This document shows, piece by piece, positions 52,332 to 61,492 of a stretch of 64,000 nucleotides of DNA. The notes beneath the pieces are model-generated. The model worked only from the letters and a program-made list of their open reading frames with translations, was not told where the DNA came from and made no database searches. The DNA comes from Brumimicrobium glaciale (GTDB lineage Bacteria; Bacteroidota; Bacteroidia; Flavobacteriales_D; Crocinitomicaceae). How positions within the stretch are numbered: position 1 is the first letter of the stretch; every line of letters starts with the position of its first letter. The stretch is from NCBI RefSeq assembly GCF_004152935.1, contig NZ_SETE01000002.1, positions 744,001 to 808,000 of the forward strand. Reading direction: 5' to 3'. The translations under genes and the position numbers were made by a program.

Positions 52332-52811
52332 ATGAAAGCAAAATTTATATTTCCCTTTACCTTACTTCTAATAATTGGTTCTTCATGTGCAACTTCGACT
52401 CAAAAAGACAAAGTAGCTTTTAAAGTTTACTCACAAGAGGAGACTAAAATCATGAAAGTGAAAAGAAGCGGTGCAGTAATTGTTACTGGAGAAAAAGTTG
52501 GTTTCTTAAGAAATGACGGAGTTTTGACTGATCTTAAAAACGACACACTTGCATATAAAAATGCTGAGGGTGTTGTTTATTCTAAAACTCATCAAACCAT
52601 TGGAAAAATAGATAAAAACGATGCTATAGAAATAGATTCTTCAACAAAGTTGGTTTGGACAGCCGATGGAAAGCTTCAAATTAGAGACAATGAATTCATT
52701 CGTGTTGAACCTAATTTCAAAGCATTCTACCACAAAACCGCTTTTCTTTTCATCATTTATGCTTCAATCAACTCATCTGATGAAGAGATAGATATTGAGG
52801 AGAGTGAATAA
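52332..52811 (+). CDS. Hypothetical lipoprotein
   Basis: 159 residues, SPII signal with lipobox IGSSC (Cys at about residue 19). The mature part has a strand-rich middle (KIMKVKRSGAVIVTGEKVG, VVYSKTHQTIGKIDKND) and an unusual near-C-terminal hydrophobic stretch (TAFLFIIYASIN) before an acidic tail (DEEIDIEESE). I do not recognise the family. First in a rightward series of exported proteins. Confidence 0.7.
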   Translation: MKAKFIFPFTLLLIIGSSCATSTQKDKVAFKVYSQEETKIMKVKRSGAVIVTGEKVGFLRNDGVLTDLKNDTLAYKNAEGVVYSKTHQTIGKIDKNDAIEIDSSTKLVWTADGKLQIRDNEFIRVEPNFKAFYHKTAFLFIIYASINSSDEEIDIEESE

Positions 52812-53081
52812 GTTGAAAAGAGAGAGTGTTGAACAATGGAACTTTACCGGCAACTTGCGGTAGATTCGAATTCGTGTTTAAGATAATTACAGTGTAATTG
52901 TGATTCTTAAAATTCAATCAATGGTGAAAAATATTTTTTTAACGCACAAATGACGCTGCAAAAAAGCAAAACACTTTGGTACATCCCAAATTATAAGTAA
53001 CTTAGTTAGATGATTAAGAATGAGCACTATTGATTTAGTTATTCTTTATGAGACCATTACATAAAAGTAAACTACGAGACT

Positions 53082-53984
53082 ATGAAAATTTTTACATTAT
53101 TCATTTCGCTATTTATAATTTCAACGCAAATAATTGCACAATGGGAAGAATCCAATTACGATATTAATTTTGAGAATGATTTTGGACCTTCAACACTAAA
53201 TATTGACACCATTTCTAATCCTAATAATATTTGGCAAATTGGTCATCCACAAAAAACACTTTTTACAGACGCTTTTTCTGCGCCAAACGCAATTGTAACA
53301 GACACTCTAAATACATATCCTATTAATGACACATCTGTTTTTGTCATCACAAATGTTGCCGTCGGAATGGGTTTTGAATGGCCACATACTGTATCAATAT
53401 CTGCTAAATACTTTGTAGATTCAGATACTTTGACTGACTATGGAAACTTTGAGTTTTCACCGGACAATGGAATTACCTGGGTTAATTTATTAGATGATAC
53501 CGGTGCTTATGCATCATCAATTTATTGGAATGGGTACACACCAACCTTTACAGGAAACTCCAACGGATGGGAAACTTTCAAAGTGAATATTCAAGCCTTA
53601 GGCCCAATATTCAACATCACGTATGGCGATACTGTGTTGTACCGATTTACATTTATCAGTGATGGAGTTGAAACCAATAGAGATGGGTTAATGTTTGACA
53701 ACTTCCAATTTTATGACTACGTAGAAGATTTGGATGAATATCAAAATGACAATTTTATTTCTATTTTTCCTAATCCTGCTAAAAATGAACTTTTTATAGA
53801 AATAGAAAAAGTTAGTTTTAATAAAGCCATTCAAATTACAAACTACCAAGGTCAACTTATTTATGACAATACCAACTTTGTAGGAAACTCAATAAATATT
53901 GAAAACTTTGAGAATGGAGTATATTTTTTAAGGTATTCAGATGATAAAGGATATTCTATAAAAAGATTTGTAGTGAAGAATTAA
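53082..53984 (+). CDS. T9SS-secreted protein (type A sorting domain)
   Basis: 300 residues. Signal peptide (LFISLFIISTQIIAQ, cleavage near residue 19). The mature domain is a beta-sandwich with words FGPSTLNIDTISNPNNIWQIG and FEFSPDNGITWVNLLDDTG, resembling carbohydrate-binding or MAM-like folds in Bacteroidota. The last ~75 residues are a type A sorting domain (ISIFPNPAKNELFIEIEKV ... NGVYFLRYS). No catalytic residues were recognised. Standalone gene. Confidence 0.85.
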   Translation: MKIFTLFISLFIISTQIIAQWEESNYDINFENDFGPSTLNIDTISNPNNIWQIGHPQKTLFTDAFSAPNAIVTDTLNTYPINDTSVFVITNVAVGMGFEWPHTVSISAKYFVDSDTLTDYGNFEFSPDNGITWVNLLDDTGAYASSIYWNGYTPTFTGNSNGWETFKVNIQALGPIFNITYGDTVLYRFTFISDGVETNRDGLMFDNFQFYDYVEDLDEYQNDNFISIFPNPAKNELFIEIEKVSFNKAIQITNYQGQLIYDNTNFVGNSINIENFENGVYFLRYSDDKGYSIKRFVVKN

Positions 53985-54101
53985 GGTTTAAAGCGTATTT
54001 AAAAATTGTTTAAATGCTATAATAGCTAACGAAAAAAGAAAATAATTCCAAATGAACCTTAAATCTCTAAAAATGTACTTCAAGAGGTAAACAATTAGAT
54101 T

Positions 54102-55982
54102 ATGCGCTATTTATTCATAACATTCTTTCTACTTCTCCTCTGCCCTATTGGTTTATCGCAAGATTCTCTGGTTAAAAATAATTATTTTAAATTGGAATCT
54201 TATCATCCATTAGGTCATGGATTTGAGCTTATTCTTGACAAAGGATATTATGGTTTGATAGATTCTAACGACAATATTGTTTGTAAACCAAAATATGATC
54301 GAATAAATCAATTTATTGGCGATTTTTCAATTGTGGAATTGGATGGAAAAATGGGATTGATTAACAAAAAAGGTCAACCAGTTACTCCAGTCAAATACGA
54401 AAGAATTCATCCATTTGAAAACAATGTTGCTTTTGCCTATTTCAATGAAAACCGAGTTTATGTTGACACAAATGGTAGAGTGTTTTCTTATAATGCTCCT
54501 GGTATAGGTTGGGATTTCAATGATGGCCTGCAACCCACTTATCGTTCTCCATGGATGGTTTATATTAACGAAAGTCATAGTATAATTCTTAACGATGGCT
54601 ACAAACAAGCTTATCCTTTTGTAAATAATTATGCGATAGTTCAAAAGGATAGAAAGTTCCATATTATTGATACGCTGGGCACAATAACGAAGACTTTAAA
54701 GTACGAGTATGTTCATCAGATAAAAGATAGTTGTTATGCAATTGTGAATGATGGATCTAAAAATGGTCTGATAGATTTCAAAGGAAACGAAGTGATTCCA
54801 TGTAAATATGATCAGGTTCTCATGGATACTAAAGGTATTATTTTGGTTTCGATTGGTAATAAATGGGGCGCATACGATTGGAATTTCAAAAAGATAATTC
54901 TTCCCGTTTTTGATAAAATTCGTTACGCAAAGACCGAACGTGGATATTCAGAATCACCAATTCCTGGTCATGACAAAGTGGTTGTTGAAATGAATAATAA
55001 AAAGGGAATAATTGATTATAGAGGAAAAACGATTAAAGCATGTGAATATGATGACATTCAATTCCATGATGACTTTTCAATAATCACGGTAAAACAAAAT
55101 CCAAATAGAGATAATGGAATAAATGTATTTGAAAATAACTTTAAAGGCTATGAATTATCAGATAAAGATGGAAAACTATTAACCAAAAAGAAATTCGAAT
55201 ATCTTGTTCAATTAAATAGCAGATACTATGCTTTCAGTGAACTTTTAGGGAAATATGAACAATATGAATGGCAAAAAATCGGACTTGATAATATTAAACA
55301 AGACAATTCAATCTATTATACAAATCGATCTCTTTTCGACCTTCAGCAGAACAAGAAGATTCTTGGACAGTTCACCGATTTTCGATTGATTGGAGAAAAT
55401 ATTTTTGCCGTGAGAGATACAATTGCAAAACCCAGAGGAATGCTTACTAGGGAGAAGATAAAAGAATTTTATTCTAACAATCCACCTTTACCAAACGCCA
55501 ATGAATGGAAGTTAATAGATAAACGTGGAAATCAAATTGCTATTCCAGACGGATTAATCATTGATGAACCTTATTATAATCACATTACTGTTAAAAAGAA
55601 AATTGAAGAATCAAAAGAATATCTTTATGGTTTAATTGATACGAATGGTATAGAAATAGTTCCTGTTCGATACGAAAAATTCATACAATTGGGGTTCAAT
55701 TCTTATAAGGTGATGAAAAATGGATTATGGGGGATTTATTACTCATCAACTCAAATAGAAGTTCCTTGTCAATACGATGAAATCCTTAACCGTTTATACC
55801 AAAGTGGAATGTATCGCATAAGTCTAAACGGAAAGTGGGGTTACATTGATCCGCTTGGAAATATTGTAATTTCAATCATCCATGAAGAAAGTCAACAAAC
55901 ATTCACGAATGGAAAGTTGAGGGTTACTTTGGATAATGAGTTTTTTATGATTGATAAAAAAGGGGAGAGAATTGAGAATTGA
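54102..55982 (+). CDS. WG-repeat exported protein
   Basis: 626 residues with a signal peptide (FLLLLCPIGLSQ, cleavage near residue 19). The mature chain is built of WG (KWG) repeats: GYYGLIDSNDNIVCKPKYD, KMGLINKKGQPVTPVKYE, KNGLIDFKGNEVIPCKYD, KKGIIDYRGKTIKACEYD, LWGIYYSSTQIEVPCQYD, KWGYIDPLGNIVISI and several more degenerate ones. Such repeats form a beta-rich solenoid or propeller used for binding in the periplasm or at the surface. No enzymatic domain or sorting domain is present. Function unknown. Confidence 0.85.
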   Translation: MRYLFITFFLLLLCPIGLSQDSLVKNNYFKLESYHPLGHGFELILDKGYYGLIDSNDNIVCKPKYDRINQFIGDFSIVELDGKMGLINKKGQPVTPVKYERIHPFENNVAFAYFNENRVYVDTNGRVFSYNAPGIGWDFNDGLQPTYRSPWMVYINESHSIILNDGYKQAYPFVNNYAIVQKDRKFHIIDTLGTITKTLKYEYVHQIKDSCYAIVNDGSKNGLIDFKGNEVIPCKYDQVLMDTKGIILVSIGNKWGAYDWNFKKIILPVFDKIRYAKTERGYSESPIPGHDKVVVEMNNKKGIIDYRGKTIKACEYDDIQFHDDFSIITVKQNPNRDNGINVFENNFKGYELSDKDGKLLTKKKFEYLVQLNSRYYAFSELLGKYEQYEWQKIGLDNIKQDNSIYYTNRSLFDLQQNKKILGQFTDFRLIGENIFAVRDTIAKPRGMLTREKIKEFYSNNPPLPNANEWKLIDKRGNQIAIPDGLIIDEPYYNHITVKKKIEESKEYLYGLIDTNGIEIVPVRYEKFIQLGFNSYKVMKNGLWGIYYSSTQIEVPCQYDEILNRLYQSGMYRISLNGKWGYIDPLGNIVISIIHEESQQTFTNGKLRVTLDNEFFMIDKKGERIEN

Positions 55983-56171
55983 TCATTTTAAAAATGTGAG
56001 ATCATTTGTTATTTCAGTACTGATGTTAAAGTTTAAATTAAGCAGGTTCTGCAATTATTACTTATAATTGTGACAAGATAAATAAAGACTATTACCTGAA
56101 ATGTAAACTATCAGGATTATTAACAACTTTAAGAACGCTAAAAAACAATTAAAACTCAAATATCTAAAACT

Positions 56172-56894
56172 ATGAAACTGATTTCAACACTCCTTTTAGC
56201 AGTTACTTTCCTAACACATTTTTTATACGGACAAGAGCAAAAGAACTTTGAAGAGAAACCTTACATTGAAGTAATTGGTTATGCTGAAAAGAAAATAATT
56301 CCTGATGAAATTTATGTTTCTATTACTATTCGCGAAAGGGAGTCAGGTCGTGATAAAATTTCTGTAGAACAACAAGAAAAGGAACTCAAACAAGCACTTA
56401 CAGATTTGAAAATCCCTCTTGAAAATCTAACCGTATCAGACGCCCAAGCTGACTACATAAGAGTTAAATGGACAGTGAAAGATGTTATTTCTCAAAGTGA
56501 ATATGAACTTAAACTAGCTTCAGCTCAGCAAGTAGCTTCCGTTTTTGAAAAGCTGGACGATTTAAAAATTGACAATGCTTATATCTCAAAAGTAAGTAAT
56601 TCAAAAATCAAAGAATTCAAAAAAGAAGTCGAAATTGAAGCCATTCAAAATGCAAAATCTAAAGCAGATTATTTGTTGACGGCCATCGGACAAAAGACAG
56701 GAACAGCACTTATTATTAATGACAGAGGTTCAAATTCACCCGATTTTGCAAGTGAGTCCATTCAACTTCGAGGATCAAGAAGTTCAAACAATTACCTTTA
56801 CGAAGAACCTAAGCAGGAGAAATACTTAGGAACAATTCAGTTTAGAAAAATCAAATTAGAATCAACGATTTACGTAAAGTTTGAGGTAAAATAA
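56172..56894 (+). CDS. SIMPL-domain (DUF541) exported protein
   Basis: 240 residues with a signal peptide (LLAVTFLTHFLYGQ). The remainder fits the SIMPL/DUF541 fold: PYIEVIGYAEKKIIPDEIYVSITIRERE near the start, a long helix (EQQEKELKQALTDLKI), VSDAQADYIRVKWT, and the second repeat ending with the strand STIYVKFEVK. SIMPL proteins are periplasmic, often linked to oxidative stress, but biochemistry is unclear. Located within a run of exported proteins but with its own upstream gap. Confidence 0.82.
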   Translation: MKLISTLLLAVTFLTHFLYGQEQKNFEEKPYIEVIGYAEKKIIPDEIYVSITIRERESGRDKISVEQQEKELKQALTDLKIPLENLTVSDAQADYIRVKWTVKDVISQSEYELKLASAQQVASVFEKLDDLKIDNAYISKVSNSKIKEFKKEVEIEAIQNAKSKADYLLTAIGQKTGTALIINDRGSNSPDFASESIQLRGSRSSNNYLYEEPKQEKYLGTIQFRKIKLESTIYVKFEVK

Positions 56895-57005
56895 ATGAAT
56901 GAATTTTTTGAGGTTTATAGAATTGAAAAGTATTTGAATTTATAATAGCTAAAAGTTATTTTAATAATTTTTAAAAAAATAGAGCCATTTAATAACCAAT
57001 AAAAC

Positions 57006-58217
57006 ATGAATAAACTAATTGTACTTACGTTTTTTGTCTCACTATTTATCGGAAGTTCCTTATCACAAGATGAACCTAATGGCTATTTTCAATTTCCAAA
57101 AAACACTTATGTTAAAACAGATTTTGATTTTAAACTTGATAATGTAAAAAAAGTAAAATGTGAGCAAATTCTCTATTATGGAGATTCACTAATAAGAAGA
57201 AGGATGGTATCAGAAACAAAATTTGATAAATCTGGAGACACCATAGAAAATACAATTTACAAGTGGGAACCTGAAACGCAAGTTTTGAACTACAAAATAA
57301 AAGGTAATAAACGACGCAATTATATTGATGGTAAACTTATATCTACATTAAAATACAATGAAAAAGGCTCAATAATCTATAAATCAATTCTGAATGGAAA
57401 GAATTTCACCCACTACATTAGAGATTCTAACGACAATATAATTGAAGAATTTACTACAGATAAATTGAACATTTTTTCAAAAAAAACTTATCATTATGTT
57501 TATCAGACTTTCAATGATAAAAACTTATTAACCAGTAGAACAAGAAAAAGAGATGAACAGATTGTTTTTAAGGCCATTTATGAATACAATGATCAAAATC
57601 AAATTGTGTTAATTGATTATCCAATACATAATTTTGGCACTCCACATAAAAAGTTTTTTCTTTACGACGAAAGAGGTAATCTCATCAGTAAATCTTTATT
57701 AAAATATTCAGAAAAAGATACTGTGGAAATTTATGCATACATCCATGATTATCATAAAGCATATTATGAAGTTACGCAAGGATACCAATCGAAAATCAGC
57801 AATGAATTGATTAATGGTTATTTTACAGCCTACGATTATAAAGGGAATTTATTAAAACATGCCGAAAATTGGTTTATTAGGGAATTCACTTATTACCCTG
57901 ATAATAAATTAAAAACAACAAAGTATCACCACATAGTAAAGGGATATGTGACAAATAATTATTCTTATGAATACTTAGAAAATGGAAAACCTTTTATAGA
58001 AACAGATTTGCAAACAGGCAAAATCAGCAGATTGTGGTTTTATAAAGATGAAGGAGAAAAAGTGATTGAAAAAAAATATGAAAATGGTCTCTTAAAGGAA
58101 AAAACAAGCTACAATTATAACACAGATGATTATTTTATGGAAAAGAGAAAATATATTTTTGAAGAAAAAATAAATACCACTTTAGTTGAAAAATATGAAT
58201 ATACATTTTATAGGTAA
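57006..58217 (+). CDS. Exported YD/RHS-like repeat protein
   Basis: 403 residues, signal peptide (FFVSLFIGSSLSQ). The body has irregular ~20-25 residue repeats with YxYNDxGxI-like words: TLKYNEKGSIIYKSI, YEYNDQNQIVLIDYP, FLYDERGNLISKSL, YDYKGNLLKHAEN, FTYYPDNKLKTTKY. This is the pattern of YD/RHS or MORN-like beta-repeats, here short and without a toxin domain. Probably periplasmic or surface-bound; function unknown. The stop is 11 bases from an inverted-repeat element. Confidence 0.7.
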   Translation: MNKLIVLTFFVSLFIGSSLSQDEPNGYFQFPKNTYVKTDFDFKLDNVKKVKCEQILYYGDSLIRRRMVSETKFDKSGDTIENTIYKWEPETQVLNYKIKGNKRRNYIDGKLISTLKYNEKGSIIYKSILNGKNFTHYIRDSNDNIIEEFTTDKLNIFSKKTYHYVYQTFNDKNLLTSRTRKRDEQIVFKAIYEYNDQNQIVLIDYPIHNFGTPHKKFFLYDERGNLISKSLLKYSEKDTVEIYAYIHDYHKAYYEVTQGYQSKISNELINGYFTAYDYKGNLLKHAENWFIREFTYYPDNKLKTTKYHHIVKGYVTNNYSYEYLENGKPFIETDLQTGKISRLWFYKDEGEKVIEKKYENGLLKEKTSYNYNTDDYFMEKRKYIFEEKINTTLVEKYEYTFYR

Positions 58218-58227
58218 GCGCTTTTGA

Positions 58228-58446
58228 CTCGTGCTCTAATTCATAAATACCATCGCTTATTTATTCAATCATAAAAATTTTAAAAGGGTTTCATGAGCTT
58301 GCTTTGCTGCGGTTCACTCCTCTTTTTACTTTATCCTTCGTTAAAATTTTAAACCGTAACTATGGCTATGCTTGAAAATTTTGCCTTGTCTAAAGAAAAA
58401 ATTTAAGCTAAATTTAAGCATCGCTATTTATGAGTTACAGCACTAG
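58228..58446. mobile_element. MITE-like element with ~33-bp terminal inverted repeats
   Basis: The left end (58228-58260) and right end (58414-58446) are inverted: CTC-GTGCT-C-TAA-T-TCATAAATA and its counterpart CTA-GTGCT-G-TAA-C-TCATAAATA, with the rest GCTTA shared. The 153-base interior carries symmetric TAAAATTTTAAA words and no gene. Size, termini and lack of coding fit a miniature inverted-repeat element or a long cruciform. No target-site duplication was confirmed. Confidence 0.65.
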
Positions 58447-58521
58447 GAAAATAACCATGGCTTATTTTAATTTTTTTCATAAATTTGAATATCAATTAAA
58501 TACTCATTAAAAATTTAGCTT

Positions 58522-59307
58522 TTGAAAAAGTTCTATTTATTTATATGTTTTGTTTTTCTCCTGTTTAACGCAAGAAGCCAATTCACTTATATTAATGTTA
58601 GCGGAGGTTATGAAGGACTTTCATTATATTCTAATGCTGGATCAACCCTGACGGGAGTGAAGTCTTTTACAGCATCAGTTTCTGCAATTAGTCGTTTTAA
58701 ACGTCATTTTGGAGTTGGTTTTGAATTTTCATTACCAATAAGTCAAAACTTTGACTTTTCATTCAAAAATTCAGAAACAAGTAGCGGTGTTTTTTTTGAA
58801 AAAAAGGTTACAGATATTCTTATTAATGATGAATTTAACCGCTATTTTGCTTATCAATATAATTATAATGTTTCCTATCAAAGTATAATATCGTTGTTCG
58901 GAAGGATTTACTTTGATAGTTATTTGAATTTTTATACTGATGTAAATGTATCTAATTTAAAGGTTAGTGAAGCATTCACATTTGTTAGGCCTTATTATTC
59001 TTCTTATGGATCAGGTAACAATTTCATACCTGAAATTCCAGCAGAAAATATAAATTACACTGAAGAGTACAGCCTTATTTCACCGGGTTTAAGACTTGGT
59101 TTATCACCTCACATTACAGATCATTTATATCTCGATTTCAAAATAGGCGTAAACTTCATACTTTTTGATAAAGTTAGTTTTGAATACAGGGTTCCTTATG
59201 ATTATGGCAATTATGATAATCTTCACCAATATGTGATATTTGAAAGTCAAGCGAGCGGATTAAAAACAATATTTTCTACAAGTCTAGGTATAGGTTTTTA
59301 CTTTTAA
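58522..59307 (+). CDS. Outer-membrane beta-barrel protein with TTG start
   Basis: 261 residues starting at TTG. The first codons TTG-AAA-AAG give a textbook signal peptide (KKFYLFICFVFLLFNARSQ). I see no methionine anywhere after the start codon, so no in-frame ATG exists and a non-ATG start is required. The mature chain is a beta-barrel with aromatic girdle words (AYQYNYNVSYQ, LFGRIYFDSYLNFY) and a terminal aromatic (SLGIGFYF). Eight bases separate it from the PEGA-trypsin gene, so the two are an operon. Confidence 0.8.
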   Translation: MKKFYLFICFVFLLFNARSQFTYINVSGGYEGLSLYSNAGSTLTGVKSFTASVSAISRFKRHFGVGFEFSLPISQNFDFSFKNSETSSGVFFEKKVTDILINDEFNRYFAYQYNYNVSYQSIISLFGRIYFDSYLNFYTDVNVSNLKVSEAFTFVRPYYSSYGSGNNFIPEIPAENINYTEEYSLISPGLRLGLSPHITDHLYLDFKIGVNFILFDKVSFEYRVPYDYGNYDNLHQYVIFESQASGLKTIFSTSLGIGFYF

Positions 59308-59315
59308 ATACTATT

Positions 59316-60749
59316 ATGAAATACATTTTATCTTTTATACTCATCATTAGTTTTACTGGAGAATATTTCTCTCAATTTCGATATACTTTTGAAACTTTCC
59401 CTTCTAATGCTTCAGTAAAAATGAACAATGAAGAGATTTGTAAAACTCCTTGCGAATATGATTTCTACTGGAGGGAAGCCAAAAATAATCAATTGGTGTT
59501 TTCTGTTGAAAAAGAAGGTTTTTATCCTTGGAGCGATACGCTGACTAAGAAACCAAGAGATTTTGATTTCAGCTATAACAGTAAACTGAAAAGAATTTAT
59601 CCAGAATTAAAGTTTGACACGCTTACTCCTTTGGTAATTTTCGATAAACTAATTGTGACCTTCAAAGACGGTCAGGAACTTGGAAGTTATAAAAACAGAA
59701 CAGACAAAACAAAATCGATAAATTGGACTGGATCAACAAAAATTGGATCAGAAAAAGTTGAAGAACTCTTTTATGAAATTGCTAACAATGCAGGAATAAA
59801 CACGCCAATTCATCAAGTTTCAAAGCTTTTTAATGATGAAAACAAAAGATTAAATCCTCGATTTATGGTAGGTGTTGAAATCATTGATTTGGATATAAAA
59901 ATAATAAATGGGAAAGGATACTTTGACAACAATATTGTGATTGAATTCAATTGGAAAGTCAAAGATAGAGCGACAGATAAAATTGTATTAGATTATAAAA
60001 ATACAGGAGAAATTGAAAGCAGAAGCAGATACTTTTCAATAAGTCAGGAAAATTATGCAGCGCTAGAAGATGCTACGGTTGATTTTGTGAGCAATGACGA
60101 ATTTTATGAATTATTGAAAAGCACCAAACCTGAAAAAGAAATCGCTACTGTCTTAGACGAATTAACGATTGATTCTTTGGCGACAAATGAATTCTCAAGT
60201 TTTTCTGAAATGATAAAATATGCAAGTAAATCTTGTGTTACCATTGAAACAGAAAACGGACATGGAAGCGGATTTTTCATTGATAAATCTGGACTAATTA
60301 TGACTTCCTATCATGTCATAGAAAATGCCAACAAACTAAAAATTCATTTAAAAAACGGAATGACTTTCGATGCTGAAGTGATTTCTAAAGATAAAGCCTT
60401 TGATGTTGCAATAATCAAAATTCCTGGGAGCGGATATCAACCTTTAAAGCTAAATAGTTTGCCTATTGAATTAGGACAAGATGTTTCAACAATCGGAACA
60501 CCAACCGACATTGAGCTCGGTCAAAGTTTATCGAAAGGTGTGGTGAGTGGATTGAGAGAAATTGATGGAAAGGTTTTCAATCAACTCAATTTATCTGTGA
60601 GCCCAGGAAATAGTGGCGGACCATTACTCAATGAAAACGGAGAAGTAACTGGAATTATCTCATCAAAATTAATTGGTGAAGGAATAGAAGGAATTGCATT
60701 TGCTGTTCCTACGGAGAAGATTTTGGAGGTTTTGAGGATTGTATATTAA
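59316..60749 (+). CDS. PEGA domain plus trypsin-like (HtrA-type) serine protease
   Basis: 477 residues, signal peptide (LSFILIISFTGEYFSQ). Residues ~20-90 are a PEGA domain (FETFPSNASVKMNNEEICKTPCEYDF), common in surface binding. A middle region (~110-290) has no recognised domain. The C-terminal ~180 residues are a trypsin-2/DegP-type protease with the triad His in MTSYHVIE (~residue 332), Asp in FDVAIIKI (~363) and Ser in SPGNSGGPLL (~433). No PDZ domain follows. Exported; possible role in quality control or processing of surface proteins, with the cotranscribed barrel as substrate or partner. Confidence 0.88.
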   Translation: MKYILSFILIISFTGEYFSQFRYTFETFPSNASVKMNNEEICKTPCEYDFYWREAKNNQLVFSVEKEGFYPWSDTLTKKPRDFDFSYNSKLKRIYPELKFDTLTPLVIFDKLIVTFKDGQELGSYKNRTDKTKSINWTGSTKIGSEKVEELFYEIANNAGINTPIHQVSKLFNDENKRLNPRFMVGVEIIDLDIKIINGKGYFDNNIVIEFNWKVKDRATDKIVLDYKNTGEIESRSRYFSISQENYAALEDATVDFVSNDEFYELLKSTKPEKEIATVLDELTIDSLATNEFSSFSEMIKYASKSCVTIETENGHGSGFFIDKSGLIMTSYHVIENANKLKIHLKNGMTFDAEVISKDKAFDVAIIKIPGSGYQPLKLNSLPIELGQDVSTIGTPTDIELGQSLSKGVVSGLREIDGKVFNQLNLSVSPGNSGGPLLNENGEVTGIISSKLIGEGIEGIAFAVPTEKILEVLRIVY

Positions 60750-60885
60750 TCAATTAGGAATTTTAAATTACGAATTACGAATTTTCAGGATGTTGATTTA
60801 GACGAAGTTCTTGTAAATTTTAATATTGAGAATTTTAAATAATGAAGTAATTCCTTCAACTAGATTACAAAAACTCAAACTAAAT

Positions 60886-61476
60886 TCAAGGCAGAAGGCT
60901 ATCAATTAATTTTATTTCATTTGAATCTGGTTGATACAACTTAAATACACCTGGAACATTATCCGGTCTCGTGAATTTCATAATACAATTACCTTTTAAA
61001 AACTCAGTTCTGGGTGAAATATCCACAATACTATCTACAAATAAAGTATTGTTTTCGGTGAAATAACATGGCTTCATTGATTCAGAATAAGAGCTTAAAT
61101 AATAAGCTTCAAACATGTAATTTGTATCGGCTGTTGAATCTAAGTTGTTCGTAATCTTTTTCAATTCGAAAAGAATAAATTTATTCTCATGAGCCTCAGA
61201 ATAGTATTTATTCTCAACTTTTGTCGGGCTGAATAAAATACCATATTCTAAATTGACCTTATCTTTATCCCAAATGACTTTATGAAGTGAATTTCGAAAT
61301 TGAATTAAGCAAGTGGAATCCATAAATGTAATTTCCTTTTCAAAATCTATATACCCTGAAATGTTTGACTGCTTTAATTCATTTAAAACCACTTCCGTTT
61401 TATCTTTTTCAATTGAACATGAAAAAAAAGAAAAGCCAAAAATCAGTAGTAACCCTATTCTAATAATTAAACTCAT
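60886..61476 (-). CDS. Hypothetical lipoprotein
   Basis: 196 residues, SPII signal with lipobox FSFFSC at about residue 20. Mature chain is strand-rich (YIDFEKEITFMDSTCLIQF, KVNLEYGILFSP) with several extra cysteines (MDSTC, MKPCYF, KGNC). No domain recognised. Sixteen bases downstream of the next gene on the same strand, so they form a two-gene unit. Confidence 0.7.
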   Translation of the reverse strand: MSLIIRIGLLLIFGFSFFSCSIEKDKTEVVLNELKQSNISGYIDFEKEITFMDSTCLIQFRNSLHKVIWDKDKVNLEYGILFSPTKVENKYYSEAHENKFILFELKKITNNLDSTADTNYMFEAYYLSSYSESMKPCYFTENNTLFVDSIVDISPRTEFLKGNCIMKFTRPDNVPGVFKLYQPDSNEIKLIDSLLP

Positions 61477-61492
61477 ATCATTTTAATATTTC

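Noticed and set aside
52847-52865. Short TACCG/CGGTA hairpin after the lipoprotein gene
   Set aside because: Five-bp stem with no T-run; insufficient for a terminator call.
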